From the NCBI RefSeq assembly GCF_001885945.1, contig NZ_JXKQ01000004.1:203665-267664 (forward strand): a DNA stretch of 64,000 nt, in the 5' to 3' direction. The translations under genes and the position numbers were made by a program. Within the stretch, counting starts at the first letter, position 1. Each line of letters begins with the position of its first letter. The stretch is from Enterococcus hermanniensis (GTDB taxonomy: Bacteria > Bacillota > Bacilli > Lactobacillales > Enterococcaceae). Shown here piece by piece: positions 1-8,961 of the stretch. The notes under the pieces were generated by a model, which ran no database searches, was not told the DNA's origin, and saw only the letters and a list, made by a program, of their open reading frames with translations.

Positions 1-1916
1 TATTAGAATTAAATCAGCAATTAGCTTCTTTTGAACAAGAACAAAAAATACTTCAAGCAAAGCAAAACGATGAAAAAAACTGGCAAAACCGCCGCTATCA
101 AGAATTACACTTTCAACAGCAACTAAATCAGTTAAAAGATGCAGCTAAAAAAATCACAGCTCAGCAAGAAGCGGAAGAAGAACAGCAGATCGACTTAGCA
201 CAACTGATCGAAAAGAAAAGTCAGCTTAGCAATCAATTGATGACGATCACCGGTGATTATAAGAAATTAAAAAGTCAGTGGGCTGCGGCTGAAATCGCAC
301 GCTTGAGTTTAGAATTATTACCGGGAGAACCTTGCCCCGTTTGTGGGTCTAAAGAACATCCTGACCCCGCTTCTCATGAGGGAATGATCACAGACAATCT
401 AGCTGAATTGCAAAGTGAGTTGGAGCAACTAGAAGCACGGATCAAGCAGTTAGAACTCTTGCGTGGGCAGCAGATGACTCGTTATGAAGTTGCGAAGCAA
501 ACCTTCGAAAAAGCACAAGCAGACCGGGTGACTGCCCAAAAGGACTTAAACAAAAAAGTTACTGATTGTCATAAGCAATTGATTGATTATTATCAAACCA
601 CTTTACCGTTAGAATTAGATCAGTTAGTAACAAGTTTAGCTGAAAAGCAAATAGAAACGGATCAAAAGTTAAAAGAAATTACGATAGCTAATCAACAAAT
701 GGCATTATTGGCTGAAAAAATGACCAGCCGTTCAGAAGCAAAACGAGTCCTTGAAACGATACTTGATGAGGTGAAAAGCGAACAACAATTATTGCGTGGT
801 CGAATTTCAAGCATCGAAGAGCAGACTACAGACTGGCAGTTGACAGAACTAGAGCAACAAATAAAAGAATTTATACAAGCTATCAAAGAGCATGAAGAAT
901 CAGTGGAAAGTCAGCAAGCTTTAATAAAATCATTGGAGCAACATCAGATTCGTCTGCAAGAGCAGCAGCAAGCTTTGACTCGGCAAGTTCAAGAGACCAC
1001 TCAAAATATGTCAAAACAGCGATGTTTGCTAAAAGAGAAATTGACGGAAGCATCAATTACTGAAGAACAGTTGATGTTAGAAAAAATAGACCTTGAAACA
1101 TTGGAATCAGCGATTGCAAATTTTGATAACCACCAAGGAATTTTAAAAGATCGACTCCAACGTTTAATTGAACAAATCGCTGATCGGGCAAAACCAGAAC
1201 TCGAAGTGTTGCAAGCAGCGTTAGTAGAGCGTGAAACGCAAGTGTCACAATTACAACAGCAATACTATGCACGAGAAAGTCAACTGCAACAACAACGTGT
1301 GATCATCAAAACGATTACAGAATTGCATAACCAAAGCAAAAAGCAGTTGGATGAACTTGGTCAGATGGTTCAACTATATCAAACGATGAATGGGGATAAT
1401 CCTCAAAAAATCAGTTTGGAACGTTATGTTTTACAATGGTATCTAGCCGAAGTCTTGCAAAGTGCTAATCAGCAATTAAATCAGCTGACGAAAGGTCGAT
1501 ATCACTTTGAATTGAAGCAAGAAACTGGACGTTCCAAAGGAAATACTGGGTTGGAAATCAATGTCTATGATGATAACGCTGGTGCCACAAGAAGTTCTCA
1601 TACTTTATCAGGTGGTGAAAGTTTCATCGCTGCTTTATCATTAGCATTAGGTTTAGCAGAAGTGATCCAAAGCCAAGCAGGTGGTGTTGATATTGAAGCT
1701 TTATTTATTGATGAAGGATTTGGATCTTTAGATGAGGAAGCTTTGGAGATGGCGATGGAGGCTTTAGAAGGTATTGAGAACGCTGGACGGATGATCGGAA
1801 TCATCAGTCATGTAAGAGAGCTAAAAGAACGAATCCCACAACAAATTATTGTGGAGACTAGCGGAACGGGTCGAAGTAGTATTCGTTATCAGCTAGAAGG
1901 ATGGAGTGAAGCGTAA
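1..1916 (+). CDS. sbcC: SbcC-type exonuclease ATPase subunit, C-terminal part (cut by window edge)
   Basis: This is the large subunit of the SbcCD (Mre11/Rad50-like) nuclease, which opens hairpins and processes DNA ends. The reading frame is already open at base 3, so the N-terminal ATPase half lies outside the window. What remains is long coiled coil rich in Gln, Glu and Lys, a zinc-hook motif CPVCG near base 333, then a second coiled coil. The C-terminal ATPase lobe has the ABC signature LSGGES and a Walker B region ending in FIDEGFGSLD. The partner sbcD should lie upstream. The stop codon touches the ATG of the next gene, so the two are probably cotranscribed. Family call is secure from the motifs; the missing half cannot be judged. 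Confidence 0.95.
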   Translation, partial: LELNQQLASFEQEQKILQAKQNDEKNWQNRRYQELHFQQQLNQLKDAAKKITAQQEAEEEQQIDLAQLIEKKSQLSNQLMTITGDYKKLKSQWAAAEIARLSLELLPGEPCPVCGSKEHPDPASHEGMITDNLAELQSELEQLEARIKQLELLRGQQMTRYEVAKQTFEKAQADRVTAQKDLNKKVTDCHKQLIDYYQTTLPLELDQLVTSLAEKQIETDQKLKEITIANQQMALLAEKMTSRSEAKRVLETILDEVKSEQQLLRGRISSIEEQTTDWQLTELEQQIKEFIQAIKEHEESVESQQALIKSLEQHQIRLQEQQQALTRQVQETTQNMSKQRCLLKEKLTEASITEEQLMLEKIDLETLESAIANFDNHQGILKDRLQRLIEQIADRAKPELEVLQAALVERETQVSQLQQQYYARESQLQQQRVIIKTITELHNQSKKQLDELGQMVQLYQTMNGDNPQKISLERYVLQWYLAEVLQSANQQLNQLTKGRYHFELKQETGRSKGNTGLEINVYDDNAGATRSSHTLSGGESFIAALSLALGLAEVIQSQAGGVDIEALFIDEGFGSLDEEALEMAMEALEGIENAGRMIGIISHVRELKERIPQQIIVETSGTGRSSIRYQLEGWSEA

Positions 1917-4900
1917 ATGAGATGGAGTATTCCGGAAAAAGTAATTGAGCGCGGCAGAACTTACTTAAAAGAAGGACGGGTCTTATCCGTTGAAGCAGAC
2001 GCTGCACGCCGTGTCTGGCATGGTGAAGTATTAGGCAGTGAACTTTATTTAGTAGATTTAGATGGTAGCGGAAAAGAAAACGATATTTGTTCATGTCCTT
2101 ATTGGGAAGAACATGGTTATTGTAAACATACTGTATCAGTAGAATTGTACTTACGAGAAAAGGGTTTATCACGTGTCATTAAACCAGAAACTGTTTTACC
2201 TAAAAAAATGGAAAGTAGTGTGTCTTTTGCCGATTTATTAAATCAAGGATTCGCTCGTTTAGAAAAAGAAGCAGAACCTTTGCAACCTCTGTTTGTTGAA
2301 TTCGTGGTCGAAGCTATTCCTACAAATCCATATCATTCAGAATTAGATGTGTTAGCTGTCTCATTACGAATCGGTACGAAAGCCGGAAAAAGAAGTTATA
2401 TCGTCAAAAATCTGTATGATTTTTTACACGCGTATCAAATGGATTCTGCCTATACTGTTAATAAGCAATATCGTTTCCAAATCGAAGCAGGTGCATTTGA
2501 ACCAGGCTGCCGTGATTTGATCGAAGATTTGGTCGGTATCAGTGAAACTTACCAATTATTAGGCAAAGCTGGTTTGCAGGTCAAGGGAAAACTAGATAAA
2601 CGCTATCTATTATTACCAGTTCATCGAATGCAAGAATTATTGAGTGGAATGGAAAAGACCGGAAATCTAAGTATCGTGATCGGTGAGAAAGCCTATTCAG
2701 AAGTTCATGAAGGACAAGAATTACCATTGTCATTTAAAATCGAGAAACGTAGCGAGAATGATTTTAGTTTGACGGTGGCTGATAATTTTACAAACTATTA
2801 TAGTAATTATTTCTTAGGCTTTATTGAAAATTCTTATTACTTGATGACCCGTGAACAACAAGATACGTATATCACGTTGAAACAATTGATGAAACGTTTG
2901 AAGGAACCTGTAATCACGTATGAACAGCGACAATTATCACAATTATTTACAGAAGTATTACCTTACTTACGTAAAATTGGACGTGTTCAAATAGCTAGTG
3001 AAGTTGCTGAAATCATGAAAGAAGAACCCTTGAGAGCGGTCGTGATTTTTCGGAAAATCAAAGGAATGATCAAAGTTGAAGCCGAATTTCATTACGGAAG
3101 TGCTTATTTCTCTACGAATGAGTCTCATCAACCGAAACTACCAAACAATGTAGAGATTTTACGTGATCGTCGGAAAGAAAAACAAATTTTAGATCTTTTT
3201 GATACGTATCGTTACCAAAAAATCGATACAGGCTTTGAGAAAAAAATTCCTGTGAAAGATAATTTGTATTATTTTTTCAAAGTTGAAGTCGAAGAATTTC
3301 GTCGTTTTGCTGAAGTCCGAATGGGAAAAAAATTACGACAATTATTCTTAGATGGCGAAGAATTCCAACCAACGATCGAAATCGATCAACATGGTTCTTG
3401 GTTAGACATCAAATTTGATGTGACTGGTATTCAGGACAATGAAATCGATCATGTGTTGAATAGCTTGTTGCGTAAAGATCGTTTCTATACATTGGATAAT
3501 GGCGAAGTGTTATCCTTTGATTCTGAAGCTTTTCAACAAACGAGTGAGATGATTGGGCAATTAAGAGAAAAAATCAATGCAAAAGATGGCTTGATTCGTT
3601 TGCCGAAAAGTCAAGGGATTATGCTAGAAGAGCAATTGAAAAACAACCCGAATGCTCAATTCAGTGAAAACTTTACGTCAATGGTTCAAGATTTAACACA
3701 TCCCGAAGATTATCAAGCGGTCCTACCTGATACGCTACAAGCACAGCTTAGACCGTATCAAGAAGCAGGCTTCCGCTGGTTAAAAATGCTAAGCGATTAT
3801 GGTTTTGGCGGTATTTTGGCCGATGAAATGGGACTTGGTAAAACGATTCAAGTCATTACCTTTTTATTGGCAGAAAAAGCCCAAAAACCAATCAAAGCAT
3901 TGATTGTTACACCAGCTAGTTTGGTCTATAATTGGCAAGCAGAAATCAAAAAATTTGCTCCAAGTCTGCATTCGCAAGTCATTTCAGGCAGTCGCAGTGA
4001 ACGGGAACAATTATTTGCTGATTCCAACGAGATCGTGATCACTTCTTACGCAAGTATGCGTCAAGACATCGATCTTCATGAACAAGCAGGTTATCAATAT
4101 TTAGTATTAGATGAAGCGCAAATGGTCAAAAATTCATCGACGAAAACAGCAAGTGCTTTACGTAATTTATCGATCCCACATCGCTTTGCATTAAGTGGGA
4201 CACCGATTGAAAATAATTTAGAAGAGTTATGGTCATTGTTCCAAACAGTAATGCCAGGCTTTTTCCCAAGTATAGGTCGCTTCCGTCAAATGCCAGTACC
4301 TGAAATTGCTAAAATGATCCAACCATTTGTTCTCCGTCGAGATAAAGACACTGTTTTACAAGAGTTACCAGAACGGATTGAATCAAATGTCTTAAGTAGT
4401 TTGACGGAAGAACAAAAAACAGTCTATTTAGCATATTTAAAACGGATGCGTCAGGAAGTCGATCAAATGGACTCTGCGACGTTCCGCAAACAACGAGTAA
4501 GTATTTTGGCTGGGTTGACTCGCTTGCGTCAAATCTGTGACGATCCACGCTTATTCATGGAAGGCTATGAAGGCGGATCAGGTAAATTGGATCAAGTAAA
4601 AGATTTGATTCGTGCAGCTAAAGAAAATGGCCGCCGAGTATTATTGTTTTCACAATTTACGAGCATGTTGTCGATTATTGAACAAGAATTTGCTGAAGAA
4701 GGCATCTCTAGTTTTTATTTACGAGGAAGTACGAAAGTACCGGATCGTTTAAAAATGGTCGATGCGTTCAATGCAGGTGAAAAAGATGTCTTCTTGATTT
4801 CATTAAAAGCCGGCGGGACAGGTCTGAATCTGACAGGTGCGGATACCGTGATCCTTTATGATCTATGGTGGAATCCAGCAGTAGAGGAACAAGCAGCTGG

Positions 4901-5096
4901 ACGTGCACATCGTATCGGACAGAAAAAGGTCGTAGAAGTATGGCGGATGATCGCTGAAGGTACGATTGAAGAACGAATGAATCAATTACAACAAGAAAAA
5001 CGTGAATTGTTCCAAAAAGTAATTCAAGGAAATGAAGAACAAACGAATAAATTGACTGAAGAAGATATTCGAATGATCTTGAGCTTAGGAGAATAA
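1917..5096 (+). CDS. SNF2-family DEAD/DEAH helicase with SWIM zinc finger
   Basis: A 1059-residue Swi2/Snf2 ATPase that would translocate on double-stranded DNA. An N-terminal SWIM zinc finger is visible (C58, C60, C69, H71). A long middle region follows, then the two RecA-like lobes: motif I DEMGLGKT near residue 640, motif II DEAQ, motif III SGTP, and the C-terminal helicase motifs around LKAGGTGLNLTGAD and QAAGRAHRIGQ. It starts directly after the sbcC stop, which suggests an operon with a DNA-end-processing complex. The exact cellular role of these bacterial SNF2 proteins is not established. It ends at a strong bidirectional terminator. Confidence 0.95.
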   Translation: MRWSIPEKVIERGRTYLKEGRVLSVEADAARRVWHGEVLGSELYLVDLDGSGKENDICSCPYWEEHGYCKHTVSVELYLREKGLSRVIKPETVLPKKMESSVSFADLLNQGFARLEKEAEPLQPLFVEFVVEAIPTNPYHSELDVLAVSLRIGTKAGKRSYIVKNLYDFLHAYQMDSAYTVNKQYRFQIEAGAFEPGCRDLIEDLVGISETYQLLGKAGLQVKGKLDKRYLLLPVHRMQELLSGMEKTGNLSIVIGEKAYSEVHEGQELPLSFKIEKRSENDFSLTVADNFTNYYSNYFLGFIENSYYLMTREQQDTYITLKQLMKRLKEPVITYEQRQLSQLFTEVLPYLRKIGRVQIASEVAEIMKEEPLRAVVIFRKIKGMIKVEAEFHYGSAYFSTNESHQPKLPNNVEILRDRRKEKQILDLFDTYRYQKIDTGFEKKIPVKDNLYYFFKVEVEEFRRFAEVRMGKKLRQLFLDGEEFQPTIEIDQHGSWLDIKFDVTGIQDNEIDHVLNSLLRKDRFYTLDNGEVLSFDSEAFQQTSEMIGQLREKINAKDGLIRLPKSQGIMLEEQLKNNPNAQFSENFTSMVQDLTHPEDYQAVLPDTLQAQLRPYQEAGFRWLKMLSDYGFGGILADEMGLGKTIQVITFLLAEKAQKPIKALIVTPASLVYNWQAEIKKFAPSLHSQVISGSRSEREQLFADSNEIVITSYASMRQDIDLHEQAGYQYLVLDEAQMVKNSSTKTASALRNLSIPHRFALSGTPIENNLEELWSLFQTVMPGFFPSIGRFRQMPVPEIAKMIQPFVLRRDKDTVLQELPERIESNVLSSLTEEQKTVYLAYLKRMRQEVDQMDSATFRKQRVSILAGLTRLRQICDDPRLFMEGYEGGSGKLDQVKDLIRAAKENGRRVLLFSQFTSMLSIIEQEFAEEGISSFYLRGSTKVPDRLKMVDAFNAGEKDVFLISLKAGGTGLNLTGADTVILYDLWWNPAVEEQAAGRAHRIGQKKVVEVWRMIAEGTIEERMNQLQQEKRELFQKVIQGNEEQTNKLTEEDIRMILSLGE

Positions 5097-5098
5097 AA

Positions 5099-5136
5099 AA
5101 GATTGCAGCGTATCAGCGCTGCAATCTTTTTTCATT
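5099..5136. terminator. Bidirectional rho-independent terminator
   Basis: A near-perfect stem (AAAGATTGCAGCG paired with its complement around a short TATCA loop) is flanked by A and T runs. It serves the SNF2 gene on the plus strand and the HAD gene on the minus strand. The HAD stop codon lies inside the stem. Confidence 0.9.
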
Positions 5137-5832
5137 TATTATTGCTTGTTTCAAAGCATCAAAACTAGTGATTTCTAGATCAAAAAGTGCTGTTTGATCA
5201 TCAGGAAGTGGGCGATGCTGATGGTTAAACCACCAAACATTCCAATTTGCTGATTTTGCGCCCACGACATCATTTTCAAAACTATCGCCAATATAAAGTA
5301 GTGATTCCGCTGGTAGATCAAGACGCTTTTCCATCAATTTAAAAATAGTAGGATCAGGTTTTTGAATTTGGATACCATCTGAAATGAACAATGTTTCTGG
5401 CTCAAACCAATTGTTTAATTGCAAAGCATTCATTTTATTGGTTTGGCGTTCAACAGGTCCATTCGTGATTACTCCAAGGGAAATATTTTCTGCCGTTAAA
5501 AAATTCAGAATCTGTTGGATCTCCTTGGGAAGAGAAATTTTCTCTAATGCTTGATCATACAGTGCCTGAAACTTTAATAAGTCATTGTCTTCGGCATTAA
5601 AGTTTTCTGCTTGTAATGCGAGACGAATTCGTTCATAGCGCATTTTATCTAGAGGCCATTCTCCAGTGATCGTTTTCAGATAGTGCAGATCACTATAATA
5701 GCGAAATTGAAGAAAGAGAGAGGGCAACTTCTTCGTTGGAAATTTTGGAAATAGCGTAGTGATTGCGGCAAAAAAAGGTGCTTGTTGTTCATATAAAGTA
5801 TCATCTAAATCAAATACGATTCCTTTAATCAT
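5113..5832 (-). CDS. HAD-superfamily (YjjG-like) hydrolase
   Basis: A 239-residue subfamily IA haloacid dehalogenase-like phosphatase, probably acting on small phosphorylated metabolites or nucleotides. Visible motifs are the nucleophile loop FDLDDTL at the N terminus, a TNG motif II in ITNGPVERQ, the lysine in QKPDP (motif III) and GDSFENDV (motif IV). A ribosome site GGAGTG precedes the ATG. It converges on the SNF2 gene. Substrate is not predictable from sequence; YjjG/YfnB-type nucleotidase is the nearest guess. Confidence 0.85.
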   Translation of the reverse strand: MIKGIVFDLDDTLYEQQAPFFAAITTLFPKFPTKKLPSLFLQFRYYSDLHYLKTITGEWPLDKMRYERIRLALQAENFNAEDNDLLKFQALYDQALEKISLPKEIQQILNFLTAENISLGVITNGPVERQTNKMNALQLNNWFEPETLFISDGIQIQKPDPTIFKLMEKRLDLPAESLLYIGDSFENDVVGAKSANWNVWWFNHQHRPLPDDQTALFDLEITSFDALKQAIINEKRLQR

Positions 5833-6593
5833 CTAATCACTCCAAATCATTTGTTAAATCCATTATACCAAAACAGTTGTTCTTTTTTTAGACAAATAAA
5901 AAAATAGCATTTCAAATTACTTTTTGTTATGTTATCTGTTCAACAATAATTGGAAAAAAACATTCAAAATAATCAATCAAAAATATTCCTGACAAAAAAA
6001 ATAATGATTGGCAGTCTTAAAAACAAGTTGAAATTCACCCGCTTCAATCTCACTAAACAACATAAAAAAAGTGAATCTTTTTGAATGCTTGGAAACTGTA
6101 TCTATTTAAAATGATTACTTTTAGTAGAATATTTAATACAGAGTTAGAATTTCAAACATAAAATAAAATAACTGTGAAATAAGTAAATTGATAATTTATA
6201 CAATTTACTAGTTTGTAATAGTTATAAAAAAGACTGAATTGACGTTATTCTGATAGGATTCACTTCGATTGCTTAAATAATATTTCTATTTTTATACCAA
6301 TAAAAAAATTTTTTACAAAACTAATAATAGAAAAATATAAGATAATTTATATTTTTTTAATACAGTTTGTAACCTTGTTATACTATTTTTTCGAATGAGA
6401 GTTACGCCATTAATTTCTCATCTAAAACAACGGGTATGTCCTGACAGCTTTAGTAGCGGTGTTAAAAATTAAATAACGTTAATATTCAAAAAGAAAAAGT
6501 GGAAGAAGTCTTTTTTTTGTTACATTTTTTTTGTATAATAGAAACAGATAGCAGGAAATGAATATATCCTGTTACAAAATTTGAGAGTCAAGA
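5833..6593. other. AT-rich intergenic region with promoters and possible spxA leader
   Basis: About 760 bases without a convincing gene, noticeably richer in A+T than the flanks. On the minus strand an extended -10 (TGG-TATAAT, near 5860) points to the HAD gene. On the plus strand an extended -10 (TGT-TATACT, near 6377-6385) lies about 220 bases before spxA. It is followed by an inverted repeat ATGAGA...TCTCAT (near 6395-6421), so spxA may have a long leader as well as a proximal promoter. No ORF with a ribosome site was found. Confidence 0.5.
6534..6539 (+). promoter_or_regulatory. Proximal -10 box for spxA
   Basis: TATAAT follows a T-rich stretch and lies about 70 bases before the spxA start. 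A good -35 box at the right distance is not obvious, so the promoter may need an activator or use the T-tract. Confidence 0.5.
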
Positions 6594-6608
6594 AAAGGAG
6601 TGATATGT

Positions 6609-7007
6609 ATGTTAACGTTATATACTTCCCCTAGTTGTACATCATGTCGGAAAGCACGTGCTTGGCTGCAGGAACATGAGATCCCTTATGTTGAGCGAAA
6701 TATCTTTTCTGAACCATTGAACATCGATGAGTTGAAAGCCATCTTACAGATGACTGAAGACGGAACTGAAGAGATTATTTCTACTCGTTCGAAAGTTTTC
6801 CAAAAATTAAACATGGATTTAGATGAATTGTCACTAAAAGAATTATTGGATTTAGTCAAAGAGAATCCTGGATTGTTACGTCGTCCGATTATGATCGACG
6901 AGAAACGTCTACAAGTTGGATTCAATGAAGATGAAATTCGTCGTTTCTTGCCTCGTGATGTTCGCCAATACGAATTACGTCAAGCCCAGTTAATGGCTGG
7001 ATTATAA
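6609..7007 (+). CDS. spxA: Transcriptional regulator Spx
   Basis: A 132-residue ArsC-like regulator that binds the RNA polymerase alpha subunit and controls the thiol and oxidative stress response; it is normally degraded by ClpXP. The redox switch CTSC sits at residues 10-13, in the usual [10 protein letters not shown] start. The ATG at 6609 is chosen over an in-frame GTG at 6600 because it matches the family start and lies after an AAGGAG site. The ClpXP adaptor-like genes mecA and spxH lie close by, consistent with a proteolysis/stress neighbourhood. A terminator follows directly. Confidence 0.95.
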   Translation: MLTLYTSPSCTSCRKARAWLQEHEIPYVERNIFSEPLNIDELKAILQMTEDGTEEIISTRSKVFQKLNMDLDELSLKELLDLVKENPGLLRRPIMIDEKRLQVGFNEDEIRRFLPRDVRQYELRQAQLMAGL

Positions 7008-7012
7008 AATAG

Positions 7013-7039
7013 ATACCTCGTGGATGCGAGGTATTTTTA
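7013..7039 (+). terminator. Rho-independent terminator of spxA
   Basis: An 8-bp stem ATACCTCG/CGAGGTAT with a short loop, followed by a T run, six bases after the spxA stop. Confidence 0.85.
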
Positions 7040-7112
7040 TTTGGCAAAAATAAGTAGTTGGCCTCAACTACTTCCTCTATTTAGGAGAATTTAATAAAAT
7101 TCATCGGCATTC

Positions 7113-7140
7113 TTTACTTTTAAAAGGAATCAGTTACAAT
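7113..7140 (+). promoter_or_regulatory. Predicted mecA promoter
   Basis: TTTACT, a 16-base spacer, then TACAAT, about 38 bases before the mecA start. Fair match to sigma-A consensus. Confidence 0.5.
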
Positions 7141-7177
7141 GAACATATAATCTACTATTAAAGTGAGGTGTGCCAAG

Positions 7178-7822
7178 ATGGAAATGGAACACATCAATGA
7201 GAATACGATTCGAGTTATTATTGAGAATGAAGATTTAGCAGAACGTGGGATTACTTTTTTAGACTTATTAGGCAATCATCGCGAAATTGAATCTTTTTTT
7301 TATAGTATCTTAGAAGAAGTCGATATCGAAGATGAATTCAAAAGCAGTGAAGCGGTGACTTTTCAAGTTCTGCCAAAAAATGATGGACTTGAGCTATTTA
7401 TTAGTAAAAATTTATCGCCAGAAGATATTAGTAAGATGAATGATTCCACTGAATTCGAGACCAATGATTTTGATCAACTGATTCGTCAACAAATTTTAGC
7501 GAATTCTGAAATGGTTGAAGAAGAACCAGTGGATAATCGGGTTCGTGTCTTTCAACTAAATAGCTTTGAAGATATGATCGAGTTAGCAAGTTATCACTTT
7601 TTGGATGAGGCTTGGTGCGATTTGTATTTGCTAAATGAAAAATATTATCTTCAAGTTGTTTTCGATCCTGAAGTTTATGGAGACTATGCGTTAGCAGATG
7701 TCACTGCTGAAATTTTAGAATATACGCAAGACTCGGCAGTTTCGACAGAGATGTTAGACGAGTATGGAAAACTTTTGATGCGTCGTGATGCAATTGAAAT
7801 CACTCGCAGTTACTTCAATTAA
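7178..7822 (+). CDS. mecA: Adaptor protein MecA
   Basis: A 214-residue adaptor that delivers substrates to the ClpC ATPase and, in Gram-positives, controls competence and stress factors. The N-terminal MEMEHINENTIRV start and the acidic linker followed by a C-terminal alpha/beta domain are typical. The ATG at 7178 has a GAGGTG site 8 bases upstream; the in-frame upstream codon at 7163 lies inside that site and is rejected. It sits between spxA and coiA, the usual enterococcal/streptococcal order. Confidence 0.93.
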   Translation: MEMEHINENTIRVIIENEDLAERGITFLDLLGNHREIESFFYSILEEVDIEDEFKSSEAVTFQVLPKNDGLELFISKNLSPEDISKMNDSTEFETNDFDQLIRQQILANSEMVEEEPVDNRVRVFQLNSFEDMIELASYHFLDEAWCDLYLLNEKYYLQVVFDPEVYGDYALADVTAEILEYTQDSAVSTEMLDEYGKLLMRRDAIEITRSYFN

Positions 7823-7889
7823 ATAAGAAAAGACCTGTATGTAAGTGAATATGGGTCTTTTTTTTGTACCTTTGGTTGAGGTGAGAAGA

Positions 7890-8891
7890 ATGCTATTTGC
7901 TTTTACGAAAGAAAAACAGTTGGTCGATGCGAGTGGTGCAGATGCACGTAAAACCTATTATTGTCCTGATTGTGGGTCAGTGTTGATCCGAAAAGCTGGG
8001 AAGTTGCTGATTCCTCATTTTGCTCATACGGCAAATGAAAATTGTCAAGGTATGAGTGAAGGAGAAACAGCCGAACACTTGAATTTAAAAAAAATTTTTT
8101 ACCAATGGGGTCGGCAGGATGATCAACATTGGAAATTGGAAGAACCCTTAAAGGATCTACCGCAAAGGCCAGATTTGTTGAATCAAAAACTGGTGGTAGA
8201 AATTCAATGCTCGCCATTAAAAACATCTCGTTTGGAGGAGCGAGTGAGTGGGTATCGCCAAATGGGCTATCAGGACTGGTGGTTACTAGGAAGAAAACTA
8301 TGCCCGGATAAAAAATTTACCGCATTACAAAAACAATTTTGTTCATTTTCTAAAGCTAGAGGGGTTCATCTATGGGGGATCAAAGCAGGTACGATTACGT
8401 TGTTTTACCATATCTATCAAAGGGACCAACACTATCATTATTCAAAAAAATCATGGCCCAAGTATTCTGAGCCCTTACCAATGATTTTGAATACAACTAT
8501 TCGTGAGACACCACCTAAAGTCATTCTGTCAAAACAAAGTGTTATTGATAAAAAGACGCATTTAGGGCTAAAATTGCGGCAATCAGATCCTAAAATCAGA
8601 AAGATACAAGACTATCTATATCATAGGTATGAGCATTTGCTCTATCTCTCAGACTGGCTCTATTTTCCTAGTCGTTATTTCTTTTTTTATCAAGATGATA
8701 TTTTGATTTTTCGACTATTGTTCCAACAAGAAGCTAAAAATGCGGATCGAATTTTTAAAAAATTTTTGCTCTATCGCGAAAAAACACAGCAACATTGGTC
8801 ATTTTGTCGTATAGCAGAACGTGAAATCCTGGAGCGTCTTTATTTGGAAGCAATTTTTTGTCAAAGAAAGGCTAAAATTTTGCTGACTTGA
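7890..8891 (+). CDS. coiA: Competence protein CoiA-like nuclease
   Basis: A 333-residue protein of the CoiA family, needed in naturally transformable relatives for recombination of incoming DNA. The N-terminal region has a zinc-ribbon-like YYCPDCGSVL motif, and HFAH and EIQCSP fit the PD-(D/E)xK-like nuclease core. The ATG at 7890 is preceded by GAGGTGAG; an upstream in-frame ATG at 7845 falls in the mecA terminator-like hairpin and is unlikely. It lies directly after mecA and before pepF. Whether this organism is transformable is not shown by the window. Confidence 0.88.
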   Translation: MLFAFTKEKQLVDASGADARKTYYCPDCGSVLIRKAGKLLIPHFAHTANENCQGMSEGETAEHLNLKKIFYQWGRQDDQHWKLEEPLKDLPQRPDLLNQKLVVEIQCSPLKTSRLEERVSGYRQMGYQDWWLLGRKLCPDKKFTALQKQFCSFSKARGVHLWGIKAGTITLFYHIYQRDQHYHYSKKSWPKYSEPLPMILNTTIRETPPKVILSKQSVIDKKTHLGLKLRQSDPKIRKIQDYLYHRYEHLLYLSDWLYFPSRYFFFYQDDILIFRLLFQQEAKNADRIFKKFLLYREKTQQHWSFCRIAEREILERLYLEAIFCQRKAKILLT

Positions 8892-8961
8892 CGCATTTAA
8901 AAATTACTTTTTTCCAAATTGTGATAAGATTGGGGATGATAATAGAGATGGGAGTGTTTTT

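Noticed and set aside
7826..7866. Terminator between mecA and coiA.
   Set aside because: A T-rich hairpin (AAAGACC/GGGTCTTT) exists but with a long, poorly paired middle; not strong enough to list.
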